NCBI GenBank assembly: GCA_012274445.1
Contig: JAAROD010000080.1
Span: 1,612,001-1,676,000, forward strand
Length of the DNA: 64,000 nucleotides
Source: Sclerotiophoma versabilis
Lineage: Eukaryota; Ascomycota; Dothideomycetes; Pleosporales; Didymellaceae
Direction: 5' to 3'
Below are positions 21,493-34,077 of this stretch, piece after piece (the stretch's first letter is position 1; every line of letters begins with the position of its first letter). The notes below the pieces were generated by a model. The model saw nothing but the letters and a program-made list of their open reading frames with translations. It did not search any database and had not been told where the DNA came from. Position numbers and translations under genes: made by a program.

Positions 21493-23598
21493 ATGGTCAC
21501 AAGTCTTTTTCACAGGAAGAGCTTACGGGATGGAAACACATCTGCCTATATCGTCGACGAAGGAGCAGTGTCACAAGGTAGCCTCCAGTATGTTATCGAG
21601 AAGTCGGGCAACACCAATGAGGTCTCCTACCAGGAGGCTTCCGGAGCCCCAGTGGAATCGGATTCCCCTCTTGGTTACTCAGTCGGAGCCGTCACCATTA
21701 TCTTTCTCAACCTCAGCAAGATGATCGGTACCGGCATATACTCAACTCGTGAGTTTCGTCCTAGAAACGCATGCGAGAAAGCTTACACATGTCGTAGCTT
21801 CGACCATACTTCGCTACACTGGCTCGATCGGTGCGGCCATGTTCTATTGGACGTCTGGTTTCTTCATTTCCTTATCGTCTATAGGAGTCTACCTTGAGTA
21901 CGCAGCCTACTTTCCCAACCGATCCGGCTCAGAAGTCGCGTACCTGGAACAGGCCTATCCGCGCCCAAAATACTTTTTCCCCGTCATATTTGCAGTTCAG
22001 TCCGTCATCCTATCATTCAGCAGCAGTAACGCTATTGGTCAGTCTAGAACCACGGTATGAAGGACCTATGCTTACAATCATAGTGCTGGCTCAGTACCTC
22101 TTCGCCATCAATGGCGCAACACCGTCCGCATGGGAACTGAAAGGTGTTGCAGTTGCAGGATACACCGTAGCTGTCTTGTGTGAGTTCGTTGCTAATTATA
22201 CATTGTCGCTGCCACTCACTCTTTTTCAGTGCTCTCCTTCCACACGAAATACTCATACTGGCTATCGAACGGTATTGGAATGGTCAAGCTGGTAACTCTC
22301 TTGTTTATATCAATTACGGGTCTGGTTGTACTCGGGGGCCATACGCGTGTAAAAGATCCAGGAGCAAATTTCTCGCAACCGTTCAAGGGCAACATAACCC
22401 CGTATGGAGCCACGACGGCCCTTTACAGAATTATATTCTCGTACGCAGGCTACGAGAATTCATTCAACGTGACCAATGAGATTAAGGTATGAAATTCAAG
22501 CAAGAGCAGTGATGAGACGAGGGGATGCTGATATCTTATTAGAACCCTATCAAGACTATCAAGAAGAATGGCTTCATTGCTTTATTGCTTGTCACTGTTT
22601 TGTACATCTTAGCCAACGTTGCCTACTTCGCGGCAGGTCAGTATACGCTCGAGATGATTATGTTGTGGTATACTGACGCCAATGCATAGTTCCAAGAGGC
22701 GAATTGGAAAAAGCAGAGCAAATCGCAGCCTCCCTTTTCTTCAAACACGTATTCGGTTCAAGCGGCGCTGTCAAAGGCCTAAACTTCCTCATCGCGCTCA
22801 GTGCATTCGGCAATCTGCTTGCTGTCCTGATTGGCCAGTCCCGTCAGATTCGCGAATGTGGAAGGTGAGTACCATGTGCCTACCTTTCTCCAACGACCTG
22901 ACTCATGTCCACCAGACAAGGTGTTCTCCCCTATCCACGCTTCTGGGCATCTACTCGCCCCTTCGGCACACCCCTTGGTCCTTACTCCGTCAAGTGGATC
23001 GTGACTGTGATCATGATTCTCGCCCCACCTGCTGGGGATGCCTTCAACTTCATCGTCGACTTGCAAGTCTACCCGGCTGCGCTGTTTAACCTGACCCTGG
23101 CTCTAGGTCTGGTCTTCGTGCGACGCCGTCGGGAGAGACTCGGTCTGCCGAGACCCAGCTTCAAGGTGTGGGACCCTGTACTCGCGTTCAATGTCTTGGT
23201 GAATCTGTACCTGGTTGTTATGCCGTGGTACCCGCCGCCTGGTGGGAAGGGCGATGTGTCTTTCTGGTACGGGACGTATATTGTCACGGGTATCGCTATG
23301 TAAGTTGAAGCCACCCGGGCGCGAGCTCTGAACCGCACTGACATAGCCTAGCCTCATCGTCTGTGGCCTGTACTACATCGGATGGATCTACGTGATCCCC
23401 AAGGTTCGCGGCTATCGCATCCGTCAAGGCGTCATTACGTTGGACAGTGGAGCAAAGACGCATAAGCTGTTCAAGGTACCACTTGCGGATCTGGCAGCGT
23501 GGGACGCAACGCACGATGCTCTGGGCCGGAACTTGGATGATGCGAGTAGCTCTGAGCAGGATGTGCAGGCTGGAGAGGAGATTACTGATAAGGCTTGA
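21493..23598 (+). CDS. APC-family amino-acid permease, high-affinity methionine permease (Mup1)-like
   Basis: Eight exons: 21493-21748, 21798-22037, 22084-22179, 22230-22486, 22543-22636, 22690-22864, 22916-23299 and 23352-23598. The seven introns are 46-56 nt and all GT-AG. The frame closes exactly to 582 residues. The first membrane helix has the substrate-binding loop MIGTGIYSTPSTIL. Later landmarks are LEYAAYFPNRSGSEVAYLEQAY and SSSNAIVLAQYLF, and about 12 helices are expected. These features fit the Mup1/LAT branch of plasma-membrane amino-acid transporters; methionine is the best guess but is unproven. The hydrophilic N-terminus (about 60 residues) and the Ser/Asp/Glu-rich C-tail ending TDKA are typical regions for ubiquitin-mediated endocytosis. 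Confidence 0.9.
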
Positions 23599-25771
23599 GG
23601 ATGGACGAAGAGATTCAATTTCCGAGCGAGCGTATACAGTGGCTCAGATAATTTTGACAATGGTCATGCGCAATACCACCAGGAATAACACGAAACGAGC
23701 GAGATATGGCTCTACCATACAAGCGTGTATGCTCTGTAACTACTACATAACCACTGTTTACGACCAGTCTCTCATTTAAGCACTTCGTCACGCTCCGACG
23801 TAGCGAATGACTCACTAACGATGGATAGTATTGTAGGTTGGATTCATTAAATATTCCGAGTTCACTGAAGATTCAGGTTGAAGTTTTGTATTGAATGTCG
23901 GATTTACGGGCAGCGGGCGCTTACGTGAAGCGGGGCCCTTGGGTGACAAAATTCTCCGCACACCAAAAACGTGAACCATTACTAAAGATATAGAAACATA
24001 GACATGCTAGCGTTTTTACTCTATTCTATTAGCTCTGCAATAGCAGTATTTGTTACAGATAAGCAAGAAGGTAGGAGCAGGAATATTTCCTGCAGATTCA
24101 TTCGTTTAGCATTGAATAGCTATTGTTGTTGCTTGGGAACTCAGGCAGATAGTTTGGGTGTGCGGCCCTCTTTGTCGCCCGAGTGCGGGGGCAGCCGCAG
24201 ACGGGCGTGAGCGGGAAGCTACCCGCGGTAGAGCGTCGGCGCTTCATGAGACAGGAGAGACGATCGCCAAGACAGGGTGCATGCCAAGTGCTCGAATTGA
24301 GTACGCATGGCCGAGTTTGAATGCAGGGCCAACTTGCAAAGACCTTCTTTTGGCATCAAGGAGGGGGCTGAGGACATCAAGCATCAGATAGAATCTGGAC
24401 GATGAACGCGGGCAATGCGCGCATGGTTACCAGGGGACTGTCCAACGTCAGGCATGGTGAAAGGTGGAAGGTGAAAGGTGGAAGGTGAAAGGTGCAAGGT
24501 GCAAGGCTGCTGCAAGGCTGCTGCAAGGCATGTGTGTACGCTTTCAGACAGCTCGAAGGCTGGACGGGTCAGGGTCTTTGTGTGTCACCTCTGGCACACG
24601 CTAGGATGGAGGAAGCGAGGAGGCGAGGAGGAAGGTCATGTCGAGGTCGATGGCCCAGGCAGGCACTTCCGGTCACCAGAAGGATTCCCGCGGCTTGCTG
24701 TATGGGCGACGGCTGCAGGTGCTGAGCGACGTCAGAAGATGCCGTCGGTGGCGGACATGGAATCAAGGTGAGCCGCCTCGTGTGCGCAAGGACAGTTCAG
24801 CGCGTTCGTGTCGGGTCCTCCCCATACGAGAAGTGCGTACGTAGCAAATAAGTGCTGAAACAGGGCTCTCAGCCAGTCGGCTCCTAGGCGGGCAGCCTCA
24901 GCGCTTGTAGCGAAGTTGGTCAACAAGCGCCAGCCCGCGCCGGACGTCTTGGTGACTACGCTGCATGCTGTCCTGCAGCTGTCCTGCAGCTGTCCTCGCC
25001 TTTCCTGCCCTCATCCTATTGCCCACGCTCGCTGGAAGCTGTTCTTCGCTGCGCTTCTCGTGCCTGCCAATCGCTAGCTCACGCGAGCAGCTGTAGTTGC
25101 CGTCAGAGGGCCCTGGAACCAGAACCACAGATTGCTCGAGTGCCTTTGCCCTTCTCGGCGAAGCCTCGTACAGCACGCGCCGGCCGGCTCACCTCTCCAC
25201 AGCTGTCGTGAGCCCCTCAGACCGTCCGGCCTTCTGAAACAACCCTCGAGCCTCGCCTCGCCTCGCCTCGGACGCCCGTTGCAGCGCCCTTTGCAGCTTC
25301 TCTGTCAGCAACGACGCCTGTCCAGCTGCACCAGCACCTCGCAGCCTTACCCGCCCCAAGTCGCGCCTGCCGCCTACGAGCCGCACCTGCCTAGGGCCCG
25401 CCAACGTCACTCGCTGCCCAGCCCTCCAAGCCGCCCTCCACCGCAGCTCTGCCTCCCACCTTTCCCTTTTGCTTCCCCTTCTTCGCCCTGCAAGAGTCGG
25501 TCAGCATTCCTCGGCTGACGGCAGCGAACCGTCTTGCTGGAACCCACACCACCCGCGTGCAACCCTCAACCCCCCTCAACCCCCCACAAGCATCCCCTCA
25601 ATCTTGAGGAATCGGGCACGTCTCTGGGGTCTCTCGCATACCTGGCTGACTAGTCGCCCGCTGTGCCCCTCGCGCAGCAGGCACGTCCTCTGTAGTAGTA
25701 CCTGCTGCATCAAGAGTCTTGAGAGCCGTGCTACGATCGCAAGAGTGCTCTTGCGACCAACGTAGTTATAA
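23599..25771. other. Intergenic region upstream of the MAPKK gene
   Basis: No gene is recognised. It contains a minisatellite at 24456-24529 and, from about 24950, C/T-rich sequence that is probably the long promoter and 5' leader of the kinase gene. Confidence 0.45.
24456..24529. repeat. Minisatellite of AAGGTGN and GCTGCTGCAAG units
   Basis: About seven tandem copies of a 7-bp unit (AAGGTGG/AAGGTGA/AAGGTGC) run into two to three copies of an 11-bp GCTGCTGCAAG unit. Confidence 0.8.
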
Positions 25772-27408
25772 ATGCTGCCCGGCTTCTCTGCGAACGGGTC
25801 TTCGAGTCCCCAGCCCAACATGGCCTCACCCGTGCCACTTCTCCGAGCGCCTGTCCCCGGTGGCCGCGGGCCACGCAAACCCGCCCTCGGTCTCTCCATC
25901 CCCCCATCGCCGAACGCTCGACCTGTCGTGAATGGCACAAGTGACGGCCAGCCCGCCACGGGCCGTCCTATGCCTCCCCGCTTGCAACTCGCCACGCCCA
26001 TGGGCTCCAACACTACTCCACAAGAAGGCGGCCGTCCACGGTTACAGCTCGCGACCCCCATGGGTTCAAGTCGGACACCCCAAGGCCTGCCTCCGCTACA
26101 AATCTCGACAGGGCTTTCTGCCAACTCGAGCGACGCAAGCGCAAACTCAAGATCTGGCAGCTTTGGCGAGATGCAAGCGAACGGCTCTGCATCATCATAT
26201 CAGAATGGCTCAGGCTTCTCTTCGACTCTACAAGAACCCAGTCAGGCCACAGATCCCATCTCCGCCATATCACAGGGCGGCAGTGAAGGAGGATCAGCTA
26301 TGCAGAGAGGTGCAAGCAGCCAACCAATGCCAGACCTCGAGGCTTTGTCGCTAGAAAAGGGTCGCCCCTTAGATGTCGAAGACCTCGACGACATGGGTTG
26401 GAGGGCAGCCAGCAACAAAGGTCTGATTGAGGAGCTTGGCAGTCTTGGAGAGGGTGCTGGTGGCGCTGTCACCAGGTGCAAGCTCAAGGGTGGAAAGACT
26501 GTGTTTGCATTGAAGGTACGTACACTGTCTTGATTACAATACCTGTGCTAATTCGTATTACTAGATCATCACCACGAATCCAGACCCAGACGTCAAGAAA
26601 CAAATCGTACGAGAATTATCGTTCAATAAGAACTGCGCCAGTGACCACATCTGTCGATACTGGGGTGCCTTCGTCGACGATAGCTCTGGTACAATTAGCA
26701 TCGCCATGGAGTTCTGCGAAGGTGGATCTCTGGACGCGGTATACCGTGAGGTCAAGAAGCTGGGCGGACGTACCGGCGAGAAGGTCCTCGGGAAGGTCGC
26801 AGAAGGTGTCTTGAACGGCCTTACTTACCTACACTCTCACCGCATTATTCATCGAGATATCAAGCCAAGCAACATTCTGCTCTGCAAGAATGGGCAGGTC
26901 AAGCTTTGCGACTTCGGCGTGTCCGGTGAGTTTGGCACAAAAGGTGACGCCAATACTTTCATTGGCACGTCGTACTACATGGCCCCCGAACGGATCACTG
27001 GGCAGAGCTACACCATCACTAGCGATGTGTGGAGCTTAGGTGTGACGCTTCTCGAAGTCGCACAGCATCGCTTCCCGTTCCCCGCAGACGGTACAGAGAT
27101 GAACCCCCGCGCCGGTCTTATCGATCTCCTGACCTATATCGTTCGACAACCCATCCCTACACTGAAGGATGAACCAGAGGCCGGCATCAAGTGGTCGGAG
27201 AACTTCAAGTACTTCATTGAATGCTGGTAAGTGGATCTTTCTTGCCGCTTAGAGTTTTTTTTTGCTGACGATGAATAGCCTCGAAAAAGAATGCCCGCGT
27301 CGAGCCACACCCTGGCGCATGCTCGAGCACCCTTGGATGGTCGAGATGAAGTCCAAGAAGGTCAACATGGCCCACTTCTTGAAGCAGGTATGGGATTGGA
27401 AAGACTAA
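25772..27408 (+). CDS. MKK1: Cell-wall-integrity MAP kinase kinase (Mkk1/Mkk2, MkkA type)
   Basis: Exons 25772-26515, 26565-27226 and 27279-27408 give 511 residues. The first 225 residues are a Pro/Ser-rich disordered region with a repeated RLQLATPMGS motif. The kinase domain starts at GSLGEGAGGAV, has the catalytic Lys in FALK, HRDIKPSN, CDFGVSGEFG, and an activation segment ending GTSYYMAPER. The C-terminal helix ends in FLKQVWDWKD, as in Mkk1/2 orthologues. This is the middle kinase of the Bck1-Mkk-Slt2 cascade that responds to cell-wall stress. The second ATG at 25820 (MASPVPLLRAPVPG) has a better start context and matches the usual start of orthologues, so the true protein may lack the first 16 residues. 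An in-frame stop lies directly upstream of 25772. Confidence 0.93.
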
Positions 27409-28158
27409 GATCTCTGCCATTACCCTTCAAAAAAAAAACCATATTCTTTTCATTCCGGGTCTACACTTAGGTCATGTGCTGGACATAGACCGAGAGCTGA
27501 CGAGGTCATGATTGCTGTGGGGCCCATGGAAGCGGACATTGGCGTCTACCCATATCGAGCTACACGGGGATATAGCAGGAGCGAGGACACAACAGGAGCG
27601 GGGACATAGCAGGAGCTCACAAGGATCTGAGCAACAATATATTGCAACTCGACGGTCAGGTTACGCATAGCAGCACGGAGTGGAGGACAACCGGCATTGA
27701 TGGCGTTGAAGCTACACATTCATTGTGGCACACAGCCACTTGACCCTGGATACCACCATACAGTATGAAACAATATGATATTATCTGAGCCTCTTTCCAG
27801 TCTTGCGCCATGCCTGACTCTTTGCACATACTGTCTTCGCATGTCAAGTCGGACGAGCAGCCAGCCGATTTCGGACTAGACTGAAGCGCTCGGGCTTTTT
27901 TGCGACATGCAGCATTGCGGGAACCACTTCGAAGTTCGAGTTTGGAGTCATCGAAATAATTACCGGCAGCTTTGACACCACAACAGTTGTCAACAAGCGC
28001 ATTGACGACTCACAGAAGCTTGATCCGGCTCTGAACTGCATCGCACTTCAAAGTCTTAGCCGCAAATACACCACGACGCGCTCGTCGCACGCGACAGCCC
28101 CGCCAACTACCCCACCATTTATCTACGAAACCGCACCTGAAGCCTATAACAGCTCAAA
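27409..28158. other. Intergenic region between MKK and FRS1
   Basis: No gene is seen. It carries a short imperfect tandem repeat at 27566-27616. Confidence 0.5.
27566..27616. repeat. Imperfect 17-bp tandem repeat
   Basis: Three imperfect copies of GGGGACATAGCAGGAGC lie in the 3' flank of the MAPKK gene. Confidence 0.65.
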
Positions 28159-30148
28159 ATGCCTACCATTGCAGTCGACAAGGCAGCGCTCTTCAAGGAG
28201 CTTGGTCGCGACTATACCACCGAGGAGTTCGACGAGCTATGCTTCGAATTCGGTATCGAACTGGACGAGGACACAAGCCAGAGCACCAAGCCAGAAGACC
28301 AAGCGCAACCACCGCAGCTGAAGATTGAGATTCCGGCGAACCGATATGATATGCTCTGCTTCGAGGGAATTGCCCTGAACCTCAAGGTCTTCTTGGAGAA
28401 GGAGAAGCTACCCAAATGGCAGGTCACACCGCCCAAGGATGGACAGCTTCAGGAACTGCACATCAAGCCAGAGGTAGGCTTCGTCCAGAGTCGAGACGGG
28501 CAGCAATATTCTGACCAAAATAGACTGCTCAAATTCGCGAACTCTGCTCAGGCGTCATTCTGCGAGGCATCACCTTCACACAAGCACGATACGACTCTTT
28601 CATTGCGTTGCAGGACAAGCTGCACCAAAATCTGGCTCGCCAGCGTACATTGGTCTCCATTGGAACACACGACCTGGATAGTGGGTGGCAAAAGAAGTGG
28701 TCTTCGCGTCATGGCTAACATATGTCAGCGGTCAGGGGTCCCTTCACATATGAAGCTCTCAAGCCGGAAGAGATCGAGTTCGTTCCGCTCAACCAGACAA
28801 AGAAGATGAACGCCAAGGAGCTCATGGAATTCTACGAGGTGCGTGTCATGAAAGGCACTTAAAAGAACTGTGCGACTGACAGCAGAGCAGAAAGACAAGC
28901 ACCTTGGTCGCTACCTGCATATCATCAGGGACTCGCCTGTCTACCCCGTTATTTACGATGCGGACCGAACCGTCCTGTCACTACCACCCATCATCAACGG
29001 AAACCACAGCAAGATTACACTCGACACGAAGAACGTCCTCATCGAAATCACCGCAACCGACAAGACAAAGGTCGAAATCGTGAACCACATGCTCATTGCC
29101 ATGTTCGCAGGATACGCTGAGTCGATAGAGGCGATCAAGATCGTCTCTCCTCACAACAATGAGTCAAGAATATCGCCAGATCTGTCACCCCGCGAATGGA
29201 AAGCTGAAGTCGACTACCTCAACAACGTCACAGGTCTCGACCTCTCCCCAGAAGAGATCGCGAAACTCCTCTCCAAAATGGGCCACGACGTAACACCCTC
29301 AAAGTCAGACAAGAACATCCTCGACGTCTCTGTCCCTATCACAAGAGCAGATATCCTCCACCAAGCCGATATCATGGAAGACTACTCTATCGCTTACGGC
29401 TTCAACAAACTGCCTCGCGTCTACCCCAACAAGACCGCCGCCGTATCCGCACCACTCCCTATCAACAAGCTTGCCGACATCGTGCGCCTTGAGTCTGCCT
29501 CCGCCGGCTGGACAGAAGTCATGCCGCTCATTCTATGCTCGCACGAAGAGAACTTTGAGTGGCTGAACCGTGTCGACGACGGCAAGACAGCCATCAAGCT
29601 TGCCAACCCCAAGACCGCGGAATACCAGCTCGTTCGCACATCACTCCTCCCTGGCCTGTTGAAGACGATTAATTCCAACAAGCACCACTCTGTGCCTATG
29701 AAGATCTTCGAAGTCAGCGACGTTGGCTTCAAGGACGAGACTAAGGAGCGCAAGAGCAAAAACGAGAGACACTTTGCTGCAGCTATTATGGGCAAGACAT
29801 CTGGCTTTGAGCAGGTACATGGTCTTTTAGATCGCTTGATGCTTATGCTGCGGTCGAAGTTTATGACAAGAGAGGACGGCCTAAAGAATGCTGCGCTGGA
29901 GGGCTACTGGATAGAAGAAGTTGAAGGTGAGATCACCATGCCCATCGAACGTAGGGGATGTCATTTGCTAACACTTGTTTACAGACAAGACTTTCCTCCC
30001 TGGCCACGCAGCGTCCATCAAGATTAACCTCGCCGGCAAGAACCACACCATCGGCGTCTTCGGTATCTTACACCCCAGTGTGCTGCACAAGTTCGAGCTG
30101 CCGTACCCCGTCAGCACGGTCGAGTTCAATCTTGAGGTATTCTTGTAG
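28159..30148 (+). CDS. FRS1: Cytosolic phenylalanyl-tRNA synthetase beta subunit
   Basis: Exons 28159-28473, 28524-28680, 28729-28838, 28891-29926 and 29985-30148 give 593 residues, close to the usual length of eukaryotic PheRS beta (about 590-595). The protein opens with MPTIAVDKAALFKELG and EIPANRYDMLCFEG. The B3/B4 editing region contains GTHDLDTVRGPFTYEA. The B5 domain is at VTGLDLSPEEIAKLLSKMGHDV, and the catalytic-like core closes with HTIGVFGILHPSVLHKFELP. Together with the alpha subunit it forms the heterotetramer that charges tRNA-Phe. The splice at 28838/28891 is fixed by the frame: of two nearby AG acceptors only the one ending at 28890 restores KDKHLGRYLHIIRD. The gene appears intact. 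Confidence 0.95.
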
Positions 30149-33100
30149 ATGCCCGATCCGACCTAGAGAGATAGCAGGGCCTTGGTGCAAATTTCCAGAT
30201 ACGACAAAATTTAGATGAAGAAGCATAGATGCATGAATACGAGAACCTGAAACAAGAGTCCTTATGAAAAGAACCTAGAGACGCGTTTTGGAAGTGACAG
30301 ACATTCCGAGTAAAAACTTCCAAGGTTACTGTCACATTTGACTTCGTGGCGTCTACAACATCTCCCACAGCGACCGAACTTTTTGCCAGATCGACAACTC
30401 TTCCCTACGCACACAACCAGTACCATTGGTCGCGTGATCGCTCTGTCCCTCACAAAAATCAGACAGTATCAAGACTATCGCGCCCTCCATTCCTCACAAC
30501 AGCTTCATTATGTCTGCTCAGATTCCGTTCTGGGCCCTCATAAGCCAGACTATGCAAATCCCGTCCTCGACACGTACGACCATTCACCAGCCCATCGCAA
30601 CCTATACGTTGAGGCATCCCGTTGCAACAGAAATTGTCCTTCTTGCCTATTGTCTGGCATCTATCAGAGCCCCCCCCCCCCCCCCCCAAACGCCTACGCA
30701 CGATTCTGTGTAGCTAGATCTGTATCGAATTTCTACGCGGAAAAGCCCGGATTGTGATCATTGTTGAGAATTGGAACGTGTGCGTCAGCAACGACGGGTA
30801 ATCGGGCTGGTCATGCAGGTGACACGGATGAATGTGTATCGAACGGTGGTACAGGGATGTGACCGGTATGGGCGCATTGGTGTGTGAGACAGAGAGCGGC
30901 AGGTATAACTGGAGGGCGTCGGCGCGGGGTGGATGTGCACCGGTGTGCTTGGGGCGGGACGCGATCGATTGAACCTATTAGGGGGTAAACTACATGTGCT
31001 TGAGCAAAGCATTGGATAAGCCATGAAAGTAATCTGGTAGCGCATGGTGAGGATAAGAAACAGAGCATCGGTGAACACGGAGTTGTGTGTATCGTCAAGC
31101 CGCGGCTGCAGCAGGGTTCGAAGGTGATGGGCAGTCCAAGTGAGTGATGGCAAGAGGCATTCCGGGCTCATGTATTAGGAGTAGGGTCCATGGTTGTTGG
31201 TAACTGTGACGTCCAAAGGTACCGCAGAAACAGTCCCGCGGCATGGTAGGAAAATGATGTGCAGGACAACTGAAGCCGGTAAAATGCTTCATGAAGAGAA
31301 ATACTGAGCGGGTGCTTGAATGATCAAGAGTTGCTGTTCTAGAATAATCCCATGTATTGAAGAACCAGAAGGGACATATGGAACCATAAGCCTTGGTCCG
31401 TGAGAGGTGGAAGTGCTCTTAAAGACACATGGTTTCCACGATGGTCACATAGACAAAAAAAATTAAATTGAAGGACAAAACTGAACAGAAGCAGTGCAAG
31501 AGAGACAACGAAAGAGCAGCAAGCAAGTTCAAGGTAGATGGAGGCGATCACCACTGTTTGTTGTCCAGTATCAGTCTCGACTCGTGGGAAATTGCAAATC
31601 GAGGCGGACACCACCGCGATGAGTCGCGGTCGCCCGATGAGTGGGTCCCAATATCAATGCTTTGGGCAATCCTATTTCGCTTACGCACTAAGCTTTCGAG
31701 GCGTTCTATTCTCAGCCTAAATACACGAACCGTTGGCAAGGTGCAACTCGGATCAACGCAGGCAGCACCTGGTACGATTGGAGAAGGCTCATGCACAGTG
31801 TTGACGCTGCTTTCCGCGGTGACATCCGGATGAATGCAGGATTCCGGCACGTGCAAATTGCACCCCTATATTTGCAAGGATAATGCGAGGCGGTCAGCGC
31901 GTGTTGTCCCCCCGGAGCGTGCATGGCCGTTGCCACGCTGCAGACAATCCACAGCGGCTGAAACGCAGAAGAGGGTCCGCAATGAGATGAGCAAGAAACA
32001 CGATGACGGCATTCTCACGGCGAATTGTGTGGATCCAAACTCACGCGAGGGCAACGAAAGGCTGATGCCGAAATGAAGGTCGACCGATGGACGTGGAGAA
32101 CAAGGAGAGGCTAACGGAAAAGGGGAGATTACCTAACGGCGCTAGTCCTGTTCATGCTTGATTTCCACAATTCACCGCAGCACTGACTCTCTCTTGTTTA
32201 TCGATCCGGGGGCCAGAGCGCCACGCACAATCAATCCAGCGCTTGTGCGGCACCAGCAATCGACAGTCCAGCAGGCGGCTGATAGACAAGTCAAGTGCAT
32301 GTGCGATGGAGAACAACAGACAGCGAGGTTGTGGTGTGTTTCGTTTCCTCGAGTGCGGCTGAAGGATCCGAAACGCGCAATAGGTGCTGATCAGCCCGCA
32401 GATTCTGCGACACTGACACACGCAAAGACCCTCTGCTGGGCTCTATCGGGCGAAAGATCTCCAGAGAGTCCCCATGTCTTGTTCTGTTTGTGGAGGCCCT
32501 GCGGTTCAACGGGCCAGCGAGATAAGGCTGCCCCTGAGCACACTTTCCACTCTGTTCCGCTTCGAGCAGTGCGAGCAAACGCGCCATAGCATCCCAGCGG
32601 GCTCTGCTGCACAGTAGGTATGCAGCCAGCCTTGCTGTGTGACAAGCTCCTCAATTTGCTGGCGCCCGCGATACGCAATACCCGCCGTGCTTATTCGTAA
32701 TGCTCATCACTACAAAGCCTCGACTCAACATGCAGCGCCGCACTTCGGACGGCCGTTCATTTCTGCAACACGAGAAACAAAAACAGCCATTCACATCCAA
32801 CCTTCCGATCCGAGTCTAGCATCAGGCACGCACGGCCTATGAATGGCCCAGCGGCCGGCAAGATCGCTTGGTTCCTGCATTAGCCCTAACACCCGTCTGG
32901 CCACTCGCAGCGCCTAGACGGACACTGCCCCTGCTGCCAGCGCTGTCGCCCCTTTCACTGGCCGGCCCGCGCTACCTCGCTCGCAATCTCCCAGCGTACA
33001 TAAACCTCAGCAGGCTCGCAGTATCTTTCTTCTCCACTTCACAGCCAATCTTCAGCTTAAGTCCAACTTTGACTTCGGTCGTCCATTCACTTACCAACTA

Positions 33101-33172
33101 ATACTATCATTAATAATACCCACCCGCCAACCACCTCAACTTTCCCCAAGTTCTATACCCTAATCAGCCAAA
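30149..33172. other. 3.0-kb intergenic region
   Basis: Only short, low-complexity or antisense-like open frames are present. A run of 18 C lies at 30670-30687. The right end is the promoter of the repeat-rich cell-wall protein, with a C/T-rich leader before 33173. Confidence 0.45.
30670..30687. repeat. Poly-C run of 18 bases
   Basis: A homopolymer read directly from the sequence. Its length may be uncertain in the assembly. Confidence 0.85.
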
Positions 33173-34077
33173 ATGCGTTACACCATTGCTGCCTTCGCGC
33201 TCGCCGCTACCGCTGCCGCTGTCCCCCAGTATGGATACGGTGCTCAGGACAGCTCTGTTCCCGCCTACCCTGAGTACACTCCTGCTCCCACTACCACTCC
33301 CGCTGCCGAGTACCCCTCATACCCCATGAGCTCCTCTGCTCCGGTTGCCGAAGTCTCTTCCAAGGCTCCTGAGTACCCTGAGTACCCGGTCGCTTCCTCC
33401 AAGACCCCGGAGGCCCCTGTTCCCACCTCCAAGGCTCCTGAGTACCCCGCCTACCCGGTCGCTTCCTCCAAGACCCCCGAGGCCCCAGTTCCCACCTCCA
33501 AGGCTCCTGAGTACCCTGAGTACCCAGTTGCTTCCTCCAAGACCCCCGAGGTCCCTGAGGCTTCCTCCAAGGCCCCTGAGTACCCTGCGTCCTCCGGTAA
33601 GCCTTCCCAGCCTTCATCGACCGCTTCGTGCATCAGCTCAACAACCATCACTGTCACAGTTCCCTACCCCACCGGCCACGCTTCGGTCCCTGCTGGCCCT
33701 GCTTCGTCTGCCCCTGCTGGCCACGCTTCCTCCGCCCCTGCTGGCCCTGCTTCCTCCGCCCCCGCTGGCCCCAAGCCCTCCGCTCCCGGTGCTTACCCCA
33801 CTGGCCCGGCCCCCTACCCCAGCGTTAAGCCCTCCGGCCCTGCTCCCTACCCCATCCCCTCCGGCACTGGTGTCAAGCCTTCCGTCCCTGCCGGCACTGG
33901 CTACCCCACCAAGACTGGGTAAGTTTCTCCTTGACAATTACGCCGAACTATCTGCTAACATGTCACAGTGGCTACACCAAGCCCAGCTCTCCTGCTCAGT
34001 TCACCGGTGCTGCCTCTGCTATCAACGCTGCTGGCTTCGTTGCCGGTATTGGTGCTTTCGCCGCTTTCTTCTTGTAA
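33173..34077 (+). CDS. GPI-anchored repeat-rich cell-wall protein
   Basis: Exons 33173-33918 and 33969-34077 with a 50-nt intron give 284 residues. The signal peptide MRYTIAAFALAATAAAVP is followed by Pro/Ser/Tyr-rich sequence. Residues about 60-135 hold three tandem copies of a roughly 24-residue unit containing SSKAPEYPEYPVASSKTPE. Residues about 165-205 hold four to five SAPAGPAS/SAPAGHAS octapeptides. The second exon encodes the GPI signal: a small-residue omega region (GAASAINAAG) and the hydrophobic tail FVAGIGAFAAFFL. It is very likely a structural, heavily O-mannosylated wall protein. There is almost no cysteine (one residue). Codon use is strongly biased to C-ending codons, suggesting high expression. 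No enzyme domain is present. Confidence 0.88.
33340..33560 (+). repeat. Coding minisatellite, about 72-bp unit
   Basis: Three near-identical units in frame within the cell-wall protein gene, each encoding KAPEYP-x-YPVASSKTPE. Boundaries are approximate. Confidence 0.8.

Noticed and set aside
25576..26124. 182-codon minus-strand frame at the MAPKK start
   Set aside because: Gly/Arg/Pro-rich antisense of the disordered N-terminus of the kinase.
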